DNA from: Oryzias latipes
Lineage: Eukaryota; Chordata; Actinopteri; Beloniformes; Adrianichthyidae
Reading direction: 5' to 3'
DNA: 64,000 nucleotides
Assembly: GCF_002234675.1 (NCBI RefSeq)
Contig: NC_019863.2
Location: 1,177,109-1,241,108, forward strand
Numbering within the stretch: the stretch's first letter is position 1; every line of letters starts with the position of its first letter. The notes beneath the pieces are model-generated. The model made no database searches. It was not told the DNA's origin and saw only the letters and a list, made by a program, of their open reading frames with translations. Below, piece after piece: positions 20,588-33,000 of this stretch. Made by a program: the position numbers and the translations under genes.

Positions 20588-21236
20588 ATCTGACTTTAGA
20601 TGTTAATAAATGTTATTAACACTTTCAGGTATTTGCAAGACATCTATAATGCTAATAAATATCTTACTAGCATCTGACACATTAATAAAGCCTATTAATT
20701 TGTTAAGTTAGTTAATCAAACTTTTAAGCTTATTAACACTTATGAGACATCTATAATGCTAATAAATGTCTTACTAAAAACCCAAACATTAATAATACTT
20801 CTTAATTTGTTAACAAAAGTTGTTAATAAATCTTATTAAGCTTATTAACACTGAGACATTTGTTAGGCATCTATAATGCCAATAAATGTATCGTTAGCAT
20901 CTTAAAAAGATCCTAATAATAATAATGCTTGTAGATGTGTTAACTAAGTAATTTAATAAACCTCATTAGATTTATTGTACTAATAATGTAAAGAGTTGGT
21001 CCTCTAAGTACTTTCCCAGTACAATTACCAAAAAAACCATGAAGTGACCAAGGTGGTTAGAAGACTTTCAACACAGCAGAAAAAAGTGTAGAGGAATAGA
21101 AAAATTAGCCTATTTAGTAATGTTTCCAGTGTTCTGGCCTCATAGTTGACTGTCAGCTCGGGTCTTTGGAGGAACAACCCAAAGTGTAAGGCGCGAACGA
21201 GCAAAGGTGACCCTTATCTGCCCTTACAGGTGAATA
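20588..21236 (-). repeat. Right arm of the 5.7-kb inverted repeat
   Basis: 649 bp, reverse complement of 15565-16213, with substitutions near AAATCTAATG, GGCTTTATT and GTGTCAGATG on the complementary reading. Confidence 0.93.
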
Positions 21237-23937
21237 CGGGCTGCCTGCGGTAGCAAAGGGCATCTACATGAGGTGAGGATGCTGGTGTGTCGCATGGATT
21301 TTTCTTTTTTTCAGATTATTTTTTTTTTTACTTTAACAGCACTAACAGGCGTGCCATTCCTATAACTGTACTCAACACCACACAGCTGCTTTCACACCGT
21401 ACTTGTTGGCAGACATCCTAGACTCCCAGTTGATCTGATTTTTGGGTTCTTAACCACCAATGAAGGTGGGTACAGGAAATATGTCCAAAAATGACATGAC
21501 AGCCTCTCACTTGATCATGCTCAAGCAAACCAATCTTCTCGGCATGCTAAAGAGCAGAAGAAGAAGTTCTATGACAACAAAACAGGCAATAGAGAACAGA
21601 AATCTGCTAACATCGCATGTTTCTTCCAGTGGAGGAAGACCAGGAAGTGAGTGTGGGAGATGAAGGACTGCATTACAGATAGGTTTAAAAAATGTTTTAA
21701 TGTAAATTGAGATTGAAACTTTGACTCAAAGCAGACAGTCAAACCATCTTAAAACACCAGTTTAAAATATTTTCCCTACCCTTAGAGGTAAAGAATCAAA
21801 GGAAACAACACAGCTTTGATACTGGAGCCACACATCACTGAGTGGACGTGATGGTAGTACTGGGTGGGGTTTGTGGCGGGATGAGATCTTAAGAGTCAGT
21901 AGAATTAAGCTACATTAGTGACCTGTTCTGGTGCTGCTGACAGGAAGTTAGAGGCTGGTTTCACTCAAACAGGATTCAATTTAATTAAAGTAATTTTAGC
22001 ATCAATAGACATTTTTCGACTTTCATTTAATTTCGTTTCAACCTAAAAATAAACTCAACCTTTGATGCAAAAAACTCCAAATCATTCTGTGTTTTACAAA
22101 AGAAAAATACTATAATCAGACAACTGTGTGTTACGTCGATGGTTGGAATAGAAGCCAAGCTGAAGTCCCACCATTTGTCCACAGTGTGGTGAAATGGATT
22201 CTCTGCATCTAAGTCCTTCTCTGGAAGAGCAGTGAGCCGCCGCCCTCAGTTTGGGGGTTTAACTCTCCAATCCAAACATTTGATGCCATGTCAATCAAGT
22301 ACATGAGGGTTTGACACATTTTTGGAGACGTTGGTATTATCGGATCATAGACATATCTTGCAGGATTTATGAACTGGACATCTTGGTAGTGTGTGGACCA
22401 GTCAGCCTGCCGGTAGTGAACCAGCAGGGCTTATCAGCTGGCAGCAGACGCCTCTTGACCCTTATCTGTCAGACTCCAAACTGCAGCTTTGTCTCTGATG
22501 ATCCACTCGTACCGTTGGTCTTCTCCATCAAACCAACGTTCTTGTGACCCGGGTTAGGAACGAGCTCATGTTTATGCTTTATAAGTTGTTTATGATAAAA
22601 ACTTTTCTTGTAACCATCAAGAGTTGGAAAAACGCCGGAAGACGTGGGGTACGTCTAAATTTTCCTTCTGATAATGATCCTAAGTGAAAGAGGTTATAGA
22701 CCTCCAGAATAATGACAGGTCCAATGTATCCGGAGGAATTTAGGCTGCTTTTGGGATCTCATTCTTTATGGTAGCCATTTTTTTTAACTATTTTAAAACT
22801 AACATAACATGTTGGCTGTTGCAACCAAGCAGCAGAAATGTATACCAGCAAAACTCCCTGAACTGCAGTTCAGTGTTTATATGTGGTGAATATTGTTCAC
22901 TCCTAAAAGAAACAGTGACGTGTGATCTCCCTAAAATTAAATGTATCATTTGCTGTCAGACTCATTTAGCTCTTTCAATTTTGGTTTTTCAAAATAGAAA
23001 GAAACCTCAAACATCTCAAAGCCTCTGGCCTGAAGAGGTTGATCAAAAATCTCACAGCTGCTCCAGTTTCAGGGCTCCATTGGTTTAATACACATGAAGA
23101 AAAACGGTATTTGCATTTATTTTGCACATTTCTATTTTCCTGTTATTTGTTTTGTTTTTTTTTTATGTAAAAACGTGTTTCTTTGGCTATAATTCTTAGT
23201 AGATACACCGTAGATAAACTTTCAGCCGTTTCAGCTTTCTGGAAGTTTCTTCTCTGACAGTTTGGGGTTGAAATTTAAAAGTTAGTCATTTTGGTCAAAC
23301 TACATTTTTTTTTTAAAAAAATCAAAAATTGTTGTAACAGTTCATTTCTACAAAAGCTAATATTTGCATTTAATGCTAGAAGCAAAAGCATGTCTGGCTG
23401 GAAAACCAGCCTCCCAACAAATTCACTAATCGGCTTCTCTGCTGCATGTTTGAACTCCTCACCTGACAAAAACTTTGGTAGAGTCTTCAAAGAGGCGAGA
23501 GACTTTAACAGTAGTGTTGTGTCTTCAGAGAAGTGTTGGTCTTTTCCTGTCTGAGGAGAGGAGTGACCATTACTTCTTAGTGGATGGTCCAAACCTCCAG
23601 AACATTCTTTCTGTTGAGCTTAAGACAGATCCTGACACACTTTTGTTTAGAGCAAAACTTCTGTCAACCAAGTCTCCAGCTTCCATTTACCAAATTTCAA
23701 GCAGACTCAGAAGTATCACATGTTGCAGTTCCTCAAATGACCACCAGGAGCTGGTTAAAAAAAAGACAAATGAGACAAAAACTGAACGGGTAGAAGCCAC
23801 ATACTCAGCTCCTTCACCCATTCCACACCTGCTTCTTACCCGTGTGGCATCATTTCAGGTGGAAATAATCGAGCTTCCCAACAGAAAAGGTTTATTGCCA
23901 GGAATCACTGTTACAGCAAATGATCTGCCAAACAGAA
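21237..23937. other. Intergenic sequence, no gene recognised
   Basis: Low coding potential. The longest open frame (23475-23942, 155 codons) has no family resemblance and no convincing splice context, and overlaps other random frames. An undetected upstream non-coding exon of the MISP-like gene could lie here, but nothing identifies it. Confidence 0.45.
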
Positions 23938-23942
23938 GGTGA

Positions 23943-24149
23943 AACCCTTGTGCTATCCTATGACCCCCCCTTCCATTGAGGTGTTCTCCCTACCATGACA
24001 AAGGTGGATAAAGGTGGAAAGATTTCATGTGATCCATGGACACCAGTGAAGATCACAAATCATTGAAGAAAAAAGGTTCAGAGCTCTGTCTAGTGGGTCT
24101 AGATGACCCAACTCCCAACATTAAAGTGCCTAGAATAGCACAAGGGTTA
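23943..24149. mobile_element. MITE of the CCCTTGTGC family (complete copy)
   Basis: It begins CCCTTGTGCTATCCTA and ends TAGAATAGCACAAGGG, with TTAA directly after the right end. Internal landmarks are GTTCTCCCTACCATGACAAA and TCTAGTGGGTCTAGATGACC. Other copies are at 32893-33111, 33890-34009 and 36259-36357. CCC ends with TTAA suggest a piggyBac-type non-autonomous element; no transposase is present. Confidence 0.8.
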
Positions 24150-24329
24150 AATGCTCTTTACAATGTTATCAATAAATCCATAAATTGATAAGGAAAAAAA
24201 TGAAAATCTATTTCTGTTTCTCTCAGGTGAGTAAAGCACACAATAAACCTTTTTATAAACGTGTTTTTAAAATGTTCTCTTATCGTTTGGTTGAGTAGAC
24301 AGTTCAAGAAATATACTTTTTCATTCATC

Positions 24330-24616
24330 TTCTTCCATTTATTCCCTTTTGGGGTCACGGGGCTGCTGGGCAGAGTGTCCGCAATCACACACACACTCTC
24401 ACACAATTTAGAGTAACCAATTAACCTATGAAGCATGTTTTTGGACGGTGGGAGGATGCTGGAGACCCCGGAGAAAACCCACACATGCACGGGGAGAACA
24501 TGCAAACTCCACACAGAAAGGTCCCCCATTGATGTTCTGGTTCAGGTCCCCCAGCCGGGACTTGAACCGGGGGCCTTCTTGCTGTGAGGCACGAGCGAAC
24601 CACTCTCCCACCATAA
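24330..24616 (-). mobile_element. tRNA-derived SINE (minus strand)
   Basis: On the minus strand an RNA polymerase III B-box-like GGTTCAAGTCC (24568-24558) is followed by the body GTTTGCATGTTCTCCCCGTG and GTGGGTTTTCTCCGG, then CATGCTTCATAGGTTAATTGG and AATTGTGTGAGAGTG. Body and tail order match the SINE split at 32456-32657/34010-34168. Confidence 0.8.
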
Positions 24617-25138
24617 AATAAAAGAAGAAATATACTATAAACTGTATATTCCCTTATTCAACTGAAGCTTCTTTTGTGTTTCTTTTTTCATATCTGTTCT
24701 TGAGTATTTAGACTGTTTAAACAGCAATGTAGAATAATGTTTGTGGTTTGTTATATTCCATAATGAATTACATAATACAATGATAATAATAATAGCCCTG
24801 TGACAGATTGACAAGGAAATACTGTGACCCCAAAAGGGACTAAGTAGCTTCAGAAAATGGAAGAATGGATGGACAAAACCAACATGACTACTATGACCTC
24901 CACTAACATAAGAATCTTTCTTTGATCTCTGTTGTGTGTTTTTTTTACATATTAGCCATACTCCCATCAAGACTTGCTTCCTCTTGTAACAGAATTAAAA
25001 TCTTCTCCTGCAGTTGTTACCATGTAATTCTCATAGTGTCACCGCCTTTGGTTGTTTCTTTTTTCCTTCCACCTGCTGCAGTTTGGATGTTTCTCTCATG
25101 TTGTCATAGTAACGTTTCCTCCTCTCTGTTGTTTCAGA
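24617..25138. other. Intergenic, SINE tail at about 24790-24885
   Basis: The phrase TGTGACCCCAAAAGGGACTAAG plus GAAAATGGA and GAATGGATGG is the usual 3' tail of the SINE family above, in plus orientation. Otherwise nothing is recognised before the acceptor at about 25138. Confidence 0.5.
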
Positions 25139-25250
25139 ATCTCTCAGTAAATCATCATCTGGATATTAAGAGATTTCAGAGACTTTAGAGTTCTGTTCAT
25201 GATCCTTTTCCATCAGAAGCCTTGTTTTCCTGCTAAATCCCCCTACAGTC

Positions 25251-27000
25251 ATGAACAGCACCCCCAAAAGGTGGATACTGAAACCTCTGTCCCCCATCCT
25301 GAGACCTTCAGACCTTCAGAGGATGACTTTTCCTGCCTACCCTCTCAACTGCAGCACCTCTAGCAGCAGTAACTCCTCTCTTGTGGAATCTTCATTTAAG
25401 AGGGAAAGTTCCCTGGACAGATTGGCTCAGACCAGCCATGTTTCCATTTTGCAAAATGGGAACACAGATGATTCTGATAAATATCATCTTAGCAGTTCCG
25501 GTAGCGTTGAATGTCCCAGCAGCTCTTCAAGCCTCCGGTGTGGGTTCTATTCTTTTGTAGAGGATCCCATGAGTCCGGAAGCGAAGCAAAACGAGTCTTG
25601 GATGGTATCATCTCAGCGGCAGACTTACCTTGCCACACTGAAGGAGGAGACTGGATTCAAACTGCAGGCCTACAACGGCATCAAAAAGCCTCAAACTCTA
25701 TTTTCTGTGGACAAAGAAGATTTACAGTACAAAATAGATCCATGCATCTGCATTGAAGTGATCTGTGAGACAGAGGAAATGCAGCTCCGAAAAGAAATCA
25801 TTCGTAGTCAGGCACCAAGAAAGATTCTAGCCCAGACGACACGCCTGGAGGGAAATCTGAGCCAGTGTACAGAAACCTACAGGACTGTCCTCCAGTCCTC
25901 CAGAACAAAACCCTGTCAACCCACCCAGCCAGAGACCACGGAGAAATATCAGACCAACTTCAAAACTATCAGGAAGCACTTTCTGAACATGGAGCAGGAG
26001 AATTTGAAAGCTCCTCTCAGCCCTGATAGGTCCACAAAGTTCCCTCAGGTTTTAGCACTGCGGTCCAATCTTAATGTTCCTCTATCGCAAAGACAGGAGG
26101 AGCAAAGCACAGGGAAAATCAGCCCAAATTTAGCAGCAACGGAAGAAGATCAGCTGAACCAGCAGAAGAGGCCGCAGACAAGTCTGAGCAGACCTGATGA
26201 GCTTGAGAGGCGCCACAGGCTGACATCCGAACAGGAGGACGGTCGCCTCACAAGTAACCTGAACCTGTTTACAACTCATAAATCTGCATTGCTTAATGGA
26301 AGTCCCACTGGAAAGGAGATCTTATTACTAAAGGAAGAGAACCTGCAACGTTCTTCTGAACTGGACAACAACAGTCCAGGAGAGGAGGCTGAAATGAAAA
26401 GTAAATGTTCATCATCCTATCTTTCCCCCAGAGACACTAAATTTGTTGGTCAAAACCTTAAAAAAGAGAATGACACGCAGAATCTAGAGGAGCAGGATCA
26501 TCAACACCATGAAATTCCAGAGCAAAGTCCCTTAAGGGGAAATGCTGACAGGACTGATAACATAGAAACTGAAGATAAGCCACAGGTGGAATCTGGAACA
26601 GGTGACAGTTTCCCATTTCCTTGCTGTCCACATCGTCATCATGAAGAATCAAAGTTCTGTCGATCAAATGTTGCTGCTTCCTCCCGTTCTGAAGGTGATA
26701 GTGAGGTCTGGAACGCAATGTGCTTTCAAAAAGACCCAGCTCCCTATTTTACCTCAGCGCCCTATCTCCCTTCATTTCCATCCCTAAAGTCAACACCTCA
26801 CTGTGAATCAGACTCTAGGGGACCGGCACCTCTAAACTTAATTAAGAAAGAGATCCAAGAGGTTCTAAAACGAGAACAAGAACTAAAAGAGATGATGGAG
26901 TCCAGAAAAGTGATCCGCCAACAACTCCTGTCTCCAGCTTCTCTGGTGGAAACGGCAAACATGATGGCTGTCAGACAGTTCTACCCCCAACCAAACAAGG
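25251..27000 (+). CDS. Large first coding exon of the MISP-like gene
   Basis: 1750 bp encoding 583 residues plus one base, ending at a GTAAGT donor after PNK. A single giant 5' coding exon followed by very small ones is the organisation I recall for AKAP2/MISP-type genes. No frameshift or stop interrupts it, which argues for an active gene. Confidence 0.9.
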
Positions 27001-30000
27001 GTAAGTGATCCGCTTCTCCTCAAGCTCCACGTCCAAATGTCTGTATTCTTTGCTTTACTGATGACTTCCATTACAATCACTGTAGTTAGGAAAGCTGTGT
27101 CTAGATGTGTAATTCGTTTGTGGTCTTTTGTCAGGAACTGCAGAATTGTTTTAGTCATTCAGCATCAACTTTGATCCCACTTCAATGCTGTCACAGTAAA
27201 AACCCTGTTTAAGGTTCCTGGATGAAACTGGACAAACAGCACAAAACCACAAGGATTTTCTTTGAGCTGCACTTGAGAAACCTGCTTTCCAGGACAAATG
27301 TCTGTTAACAGACACACATATGACGCAGAAACTAAAGGCTGGTTTCAAGAAGGAGACCCAACATAGCCTGTTGTTACTGAGAAACCCCATTGAGACCAAG
27401 TCTCTGAGCGGGGGAGTCTTTTGGTTGATGGATCTACCATGGCGAAAATCCGTTTTTGTGGTCAAAGTATTTTATAGAGCTAGAAATGTTTTGAATATCA
27501 ATTTATTAAAACCTATTTTTAAAAAACCTTTTGGAAACACGGAAACTTGCTAAAGACTCATTAAGGTGAAGATCCAGATCAATGCAGACAGAGAACGATC
27601 TACATCCACAGTCTGGATGATCCGGCTGTAGAGAGTTATGGATGGCAGGAATAACATTCTAAAAGATCCTGCAGACCTAAGAACCTTTATCTTTACCAAA
27701 TTAGAGGATTGACCACAAATTCTCAATGGGATCAAGATGTGGGGAGTTTCCAGGACATGGACCCAAAATGTCAATGTCCCCGAGCCACTTAGTTTTCCCT
27801 TTTGCCTTATGGCACAGTGCTCCATAGTGCTGGAAAATGTATTGTTGGTCACCAAACCGTTGTTGGATTGTTGGGAGAAGTTACTGTGCAGGGTGTTTTG
27901 GTACCATTCTTTATTCATGGCTGTGTTTTTTGGGCACGGCTCATGCGTGACTTGAGCGCAAATTCTGTCTGTCATCAGAAAGTCGCTACTTGCCTCATGG
28001 CACGTCAAGTCCCCGGCAGAAGACCACTCCGGCCCACTGGAGGGTTAATTGAGGCCTCCCCCGTGCCTCCTCGATTTGGACTCGCCCCTTCTGACACAGC
28101 TGTCCTGCCACATTTCCCGCCCGATGGATCCGAGCCCACTAAGGCAGCAGTGTTTTCCTGTGGTGCGCGCTTCTCGAACGCTGCCCACGCAGCCAGCAGC
28201 GCTTTACAAGTGCCATGCTCCCCCTATTGCACGGTTTACAGCATGGCATGAAAAACAATAGTGGCTGCTTTCTGTTTTTGTAATAAAACGCCTCATCTGT
28301 TAATACAAGTATCTCCTCACATAGATTTGTGTACTCTTACTATGTAGTTTTTGAATTATCAGTACATAAATGTCAGATAAATGCATCTAGACATTAAAGA
28401 AAAACACAAGTGTAAACAATAGACCACAACAAGTGTTACGGCTGTGGCCGTATTTGGTTTTGTTTTGTTCTGTGTTTTGTGTATTATTTCTGTATCAGAG
28501 TGGGACTTGTGTTTTGTGTGGAGCTTTGGGTTTGTATGTCTTTGTTTGTGATTAATTTCAGGTGTGGTGGAAAGGGCGTGGCCTCCCAATCGGACCAGCT
28601 GGTGGAGGCAGCCTTTAAAGCCACCACTTGGACCTCCACACCGTGGGGAAGGGAGCCTTGCTGCAACAGTCTCCACTGCAGCTTGGCCCTCTTCTCCATT
28701 TTGGTTTTGATTTCACCTCTTGTTTAGTTGTGTGTTGCACTTTAGTATTTTGTATTCGTAGTTCTTTGTAGTTTGTATTGTTTGTGCCCACTCTGATTAG
28801 TCTTTTGGTTTATAGTTATTTAAGTGAAGCTGTAGGGGTGAACCGCCATTTTGTTTAGTACATGTTTTCTCCTGTTTTTGTTAGGTTAGGGAGGTTAGAG
28901 TTTTGTCATTTATTTCCCTTTCCTTTCATTTACAGGTAAGATTACATGTTTCAGTTAGTTGGGGTTTTGTTTGTTATTTTGGCCTGGGTTCACCCTGAAG
29001 CCTTTTAGCTTCACTTTTAGTTATTGCTGGATTGTTTGTTTATTTGTAAATATTTTGGTTATTTTATGGAGACATTCGTTTGGTGCTTTTTGTTACGGTC
29101 AAATTTGGTAGCCAAACCGTTACTTTTTTATGTTATGCCCCCCCTAGCACCCCTAGACACAAAGGGGGCGTAACAACAAGATTCAAGTTTCTCATGCAGG
29201 AGGGAGAGGAGCAAGAGTGACAGAAAATGTCTACCACGTTTCTCTTCTCCAAGGTCTGCCTCTCCTCGTGCTGCTTTTATTAAGAACACAAGAAGGAGGT
29301 AACATTTTCAAGACAAAGAGAAAAGTTCATTAGGGGGTGTCGTCAAATGACCCTTTTGGTTGGATTCTAAGTTCAAACAGTATTCCTTATCAGCTGAGGA
29401 CAGTGTTGTAAAACCCCCTCTTCCTGGCTGGGGAAGAGAAGCAGATGAACAAACACAACTGTTTTTAGAAGAGGTAAAAAGGTCAATCTGAGTTAACATT
29501 TAAACATACATTTAACCAAATACATTTAAGCAATGATAATACTAAAACAATTTCCTTCACAATAAGCAATGTCATGTACTAATAGCTCATAATATTATGT
29601 TATTAAGGTAGGTAATAGCAACCAGGCTAATGCCAAACAAGAGCAAACAGTCAAACAATGCTCAGGCACTGGATTACACTCACCCAGAAATAAAAAGAAA
29701 TGAAATGAAGTGGAAATACAAAATAAACAACTTCATATTTATCCAAATGCTCCCCACAGCTTAGATTATTGTGGGCACGATAATTGCATGATGAAAAACA
29801 ACAACCACCCCCACAGTAAGTAACTGCTGGAAGTATAGTGGCTGGGTGGCTCGGTTGGTAAGGTTGGTAAGCTACCATGCAGGAATCCAGGGTTCGATTC
29901 CCGCCATATCAATGGCGAGCAGTTAACATCACCCAGTGGGGGTCCTTAGGCAAGGCCCTTAACACTACTGCCTCCCGAGCGCGGTTCAGCTGCAGCTCAC

Positions 30001-33000
30001 CGCTCCCCCAGGGGATGGGTCAAATGCGGAGAAGAATTTCCCCATTGAGGGATGAATACAGTATAAATTTATTTATTCTTTATTTAGCTGTCAGTTGTTT
30101 CCACTCTGATGTTTTGCTTGCAGGCTCTCAGTACCTGTTGTCCTTCGTCTGGGGTCAGACCAGCTGCAGAACTTCATTCTCCTCGTCTTAGTGTCTTTCT
30201 GCACACTGGTTTCTCTGCGTTACCCGAAGCTAACAATAGACCGGCACCCGCCAGTTTACCTTCCAACCCGGTGTTACATGGCTTAGCTAAATATTTGGTG
30301 CTGTTATGCAATCAAAATTTGTGTGGCTTTTTTGTTTGCGTTGTTTTTTTATTTGCAGCAGTGTTTCTTTTTACTTGTAGCATTTCTTTTATTTTCAGTT
30401 TTTTTATCTTTGCACAGTTCCTTTTTTTTTTTTTCGCTGTGTGGCAAGTGAAGATGATGTAGAGGAGAGGGTTAGATGGGGGTGGGGGGTATTTGCTGTG
30501 GAGCCACCTAAAAGAAGGCCGCCAAAAGGTAAATGGCGTTTACATGTAGCGCTTTACCTTCAGAGAAGGCCAAGAGCGCTTTGCAGCCACAGCCAACCTA
30601 TAACCATCAGGAGCAAAGTTCAGTTCAGTGTCTGAGGAAAGAAGATCGTTTATAGAGTGCAGTTTTGTGCCAACATTTCAATGATTCTAGAAAACAGCTC
30701 CTATCTCTTGTACTACCTGACAATGAACAGCTTCTTACAGCATTCTTAAACTACATTTAGATATTGTCACCAAACAAATCTCTCTAACGGGAAATCATGT
30801 GCCTCTTCTGTGATGTGAACAGGTGTTTTGCCACTGTGGAGGACATGAGTCTATTCACAGGTTTACACAGATTACAGTGGAATTCAGAAACCACTCCTCA
30901 CACTAACTTTGTGAACTCAGTTATTCAAACAACTTTAAAAACAGCTGGAAGGCTCTGTGAACATTGGGATGTAGAAGAAGACATTATTTCATTAAATGTG
31001 GAAATATATAAACAATATGTCAGACATAGCAGAAACATTTGTATTTTAAATGGCTAATTTTTCATTCAAAAGATGTTTCTTTTCTTTTCTTTTTTTGTAT
31101 GATTCAGAAAAACTAGTAAGTTTTTCCTCCTCATCTGCCTGTCCTTCTGGCCATGTGACCTCCGATTCCTCCAATGCCCATCAGCGTTGGACAACCTCCT
31201 CCAGGGTCCAGCAGGTTCCACCAAGTCTGCAAAGTCTGACCGAGATTCCAGTGCAGGACTTTGAGGGGCATCAAGCCAAGCTGAGGTTGGAAGAAAGCTC
31301 AGTGAGTGTTGCCTCATTTGTCGCTCAGCTTCTTTCTTTGTAGTTCAGGAGAAGACATGAAGAGCAGCAGCACCTGTGGTCATGACCATCTGTATCTGTG
31401 TTTTTCAGTATGGAGGGATCCTGCTGGTTGACAACATTAACAACAAGGTGCAGACTGCCGTTCACATTGACCCTAAAGGTTTCAAAACTGGTCCTTGACT
31501 GAAAACTACAAACACCAGCACTGCTGATCTTCAAAGTCCCATTCTGATCATCTTTTGATCTATTTTCAGAGTGTTCCTGGTGGTCTTTTAATGATGATGA
31601 TACAGTTTTTAGCAAAAACCCAAAAATCTGTGTCGTTTTCTGGGACATAGTTTCTGCAGAGCAGCAGGAGTTCATGAAAAAGTCACCTCTGAGTTGTGGG
31701 CGGGACTGTGGGGGCAGAAGTAAGCCTCTGCTTCTTTCCCATCATCCCTTTGTTTACACTCTCTTAGGCTAATATACAGCCCCTCACTCAAGTAGATGCA
31801 TCAGAATGGAGCAGAGGAGGGAGACCCAATCCCCAGCTAAATGAGTCTGGAAGGATGATTGTGGAAGTGAAATGTTTTGCACTGTTTGTGTGTTTTCTAC
31901 TTAAAAACTGAGAGCTTTTCAATTTGCATTTTTCCTCTGCTCCTGATGCACCTCAATTTGAATAAAGCAATACTAGGTAACACAGTTTGAAGTTGATTTT
32001 TTTATATGTTCTCTAGCATGGTAGCGCAGAGAAAGTGAGAAAGTCCTTGTTCAAATCCCGGTTGAAACCGTTCAGTGTGGAGTTTGCATTCGTAGGCACT
32101 CCAGCCTAAAGGACCCAGGTGTGCCTAAAACCGCTACTAGTGCGTGCCCACCCGTTATCGCATTGGTGCGCCCCACTATTTGAGAAGCACTGCTCTAAAG
32201 CAAAGATGTCCAACTCTAGGTCTCCAGGCCAACCTCCTGCTGGTTTTCCAGAAATCTACTGCTGATTGCCTGGATGGATCAGGTGTGTTTAGCTACTGAG
32301 TAGTTTTAATGGCAGGTTGGTTGGAGAACATGTTGGACACGGCTCTTGAGGCCTGGATTCTGACCACCCTGCTCTAAAGTGTCCCTAGGTATGTGTGTGG
32401 GAGTGATGGTATTCGTTACATGACCGTGAAGTCAGCCACGTACTGAGAAGATTCTTCAAGATACAGTGGAGCATTGGTTAGTGCTCTTGCCTCAGAGCAA
32501 GAAGACTCCAGTTCAAGTCCCCACTGGAGGATCTGAAACAAACAACCAACAGGGCTTTCTGAGTGGAGTTTGCATGTTCTCCCCGTGAACAAGTGGGTTT
32601 TCTCTGGTGGACTCCTGGCTTCCTCCCCCATCCAGAAAAACATTCTTCATAGGTTAACCCCATGGTTCTAACTTTTTCTCTTGTTCCCCCCTTTGGTGGA
32701 GGAAAACATGTTCACCCCCCCATCGCGAAAAAACTGTGACAAAATAAGCCAAATATGTTCAACTTTACTACCATATCAAAATCTCAAACATTCTTGCTGC
32801 TAGAGACTAGAAAAAAATACTTTTTAACAACCATAACTAAAACAAAAAGTTGTGTTAATGGCTGCAATGTGTCTGCTTTGGGCTGCACATCTTGTAACCC
32901 TTGTCCTATCCTAGGCCCTTTGACATTGGGAGTGGGGTCATCTAGACCCACTAGACAGTGCTCTGAACCTTTTTTCTTCAATGATTTGTGATCTTCACTG

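Larger units (their letters stand above)
15565..21236. mobile_element. 5.7-kb inverted-repeat structure with 649-bp, about 99% identical arms
   Basis: The left arm 15565-16213 and right arm 20588-21236 are equal-length reverse complements. I counted about five substitutions and no indels. The outer end reads TATTCACCTGTAAGGGCAG. The outer third of the arm is ordinary sequence, and the inner two-thirds is built from degenerate AT-rich units around GTTAATAAGCTTAATAAG and CATTTATTAGCATTATAGATG. The 4374-bp spacer encodes nothing I recognise and carries a nested inverted-repeat element and a LINE fragment. I find no clear target duplication outside the arms. It is either a young fold-back DNA element or a recent inverted duplication. 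Confidence 0.8.

Noticed and set aside
23475..23942. 155-codon ORF upstream of the MISP-like gene
   Set aside because: No family resemblance, compositionally ordinary, overlaps other random frames, and runs into a MITE. Not supported as a gene.
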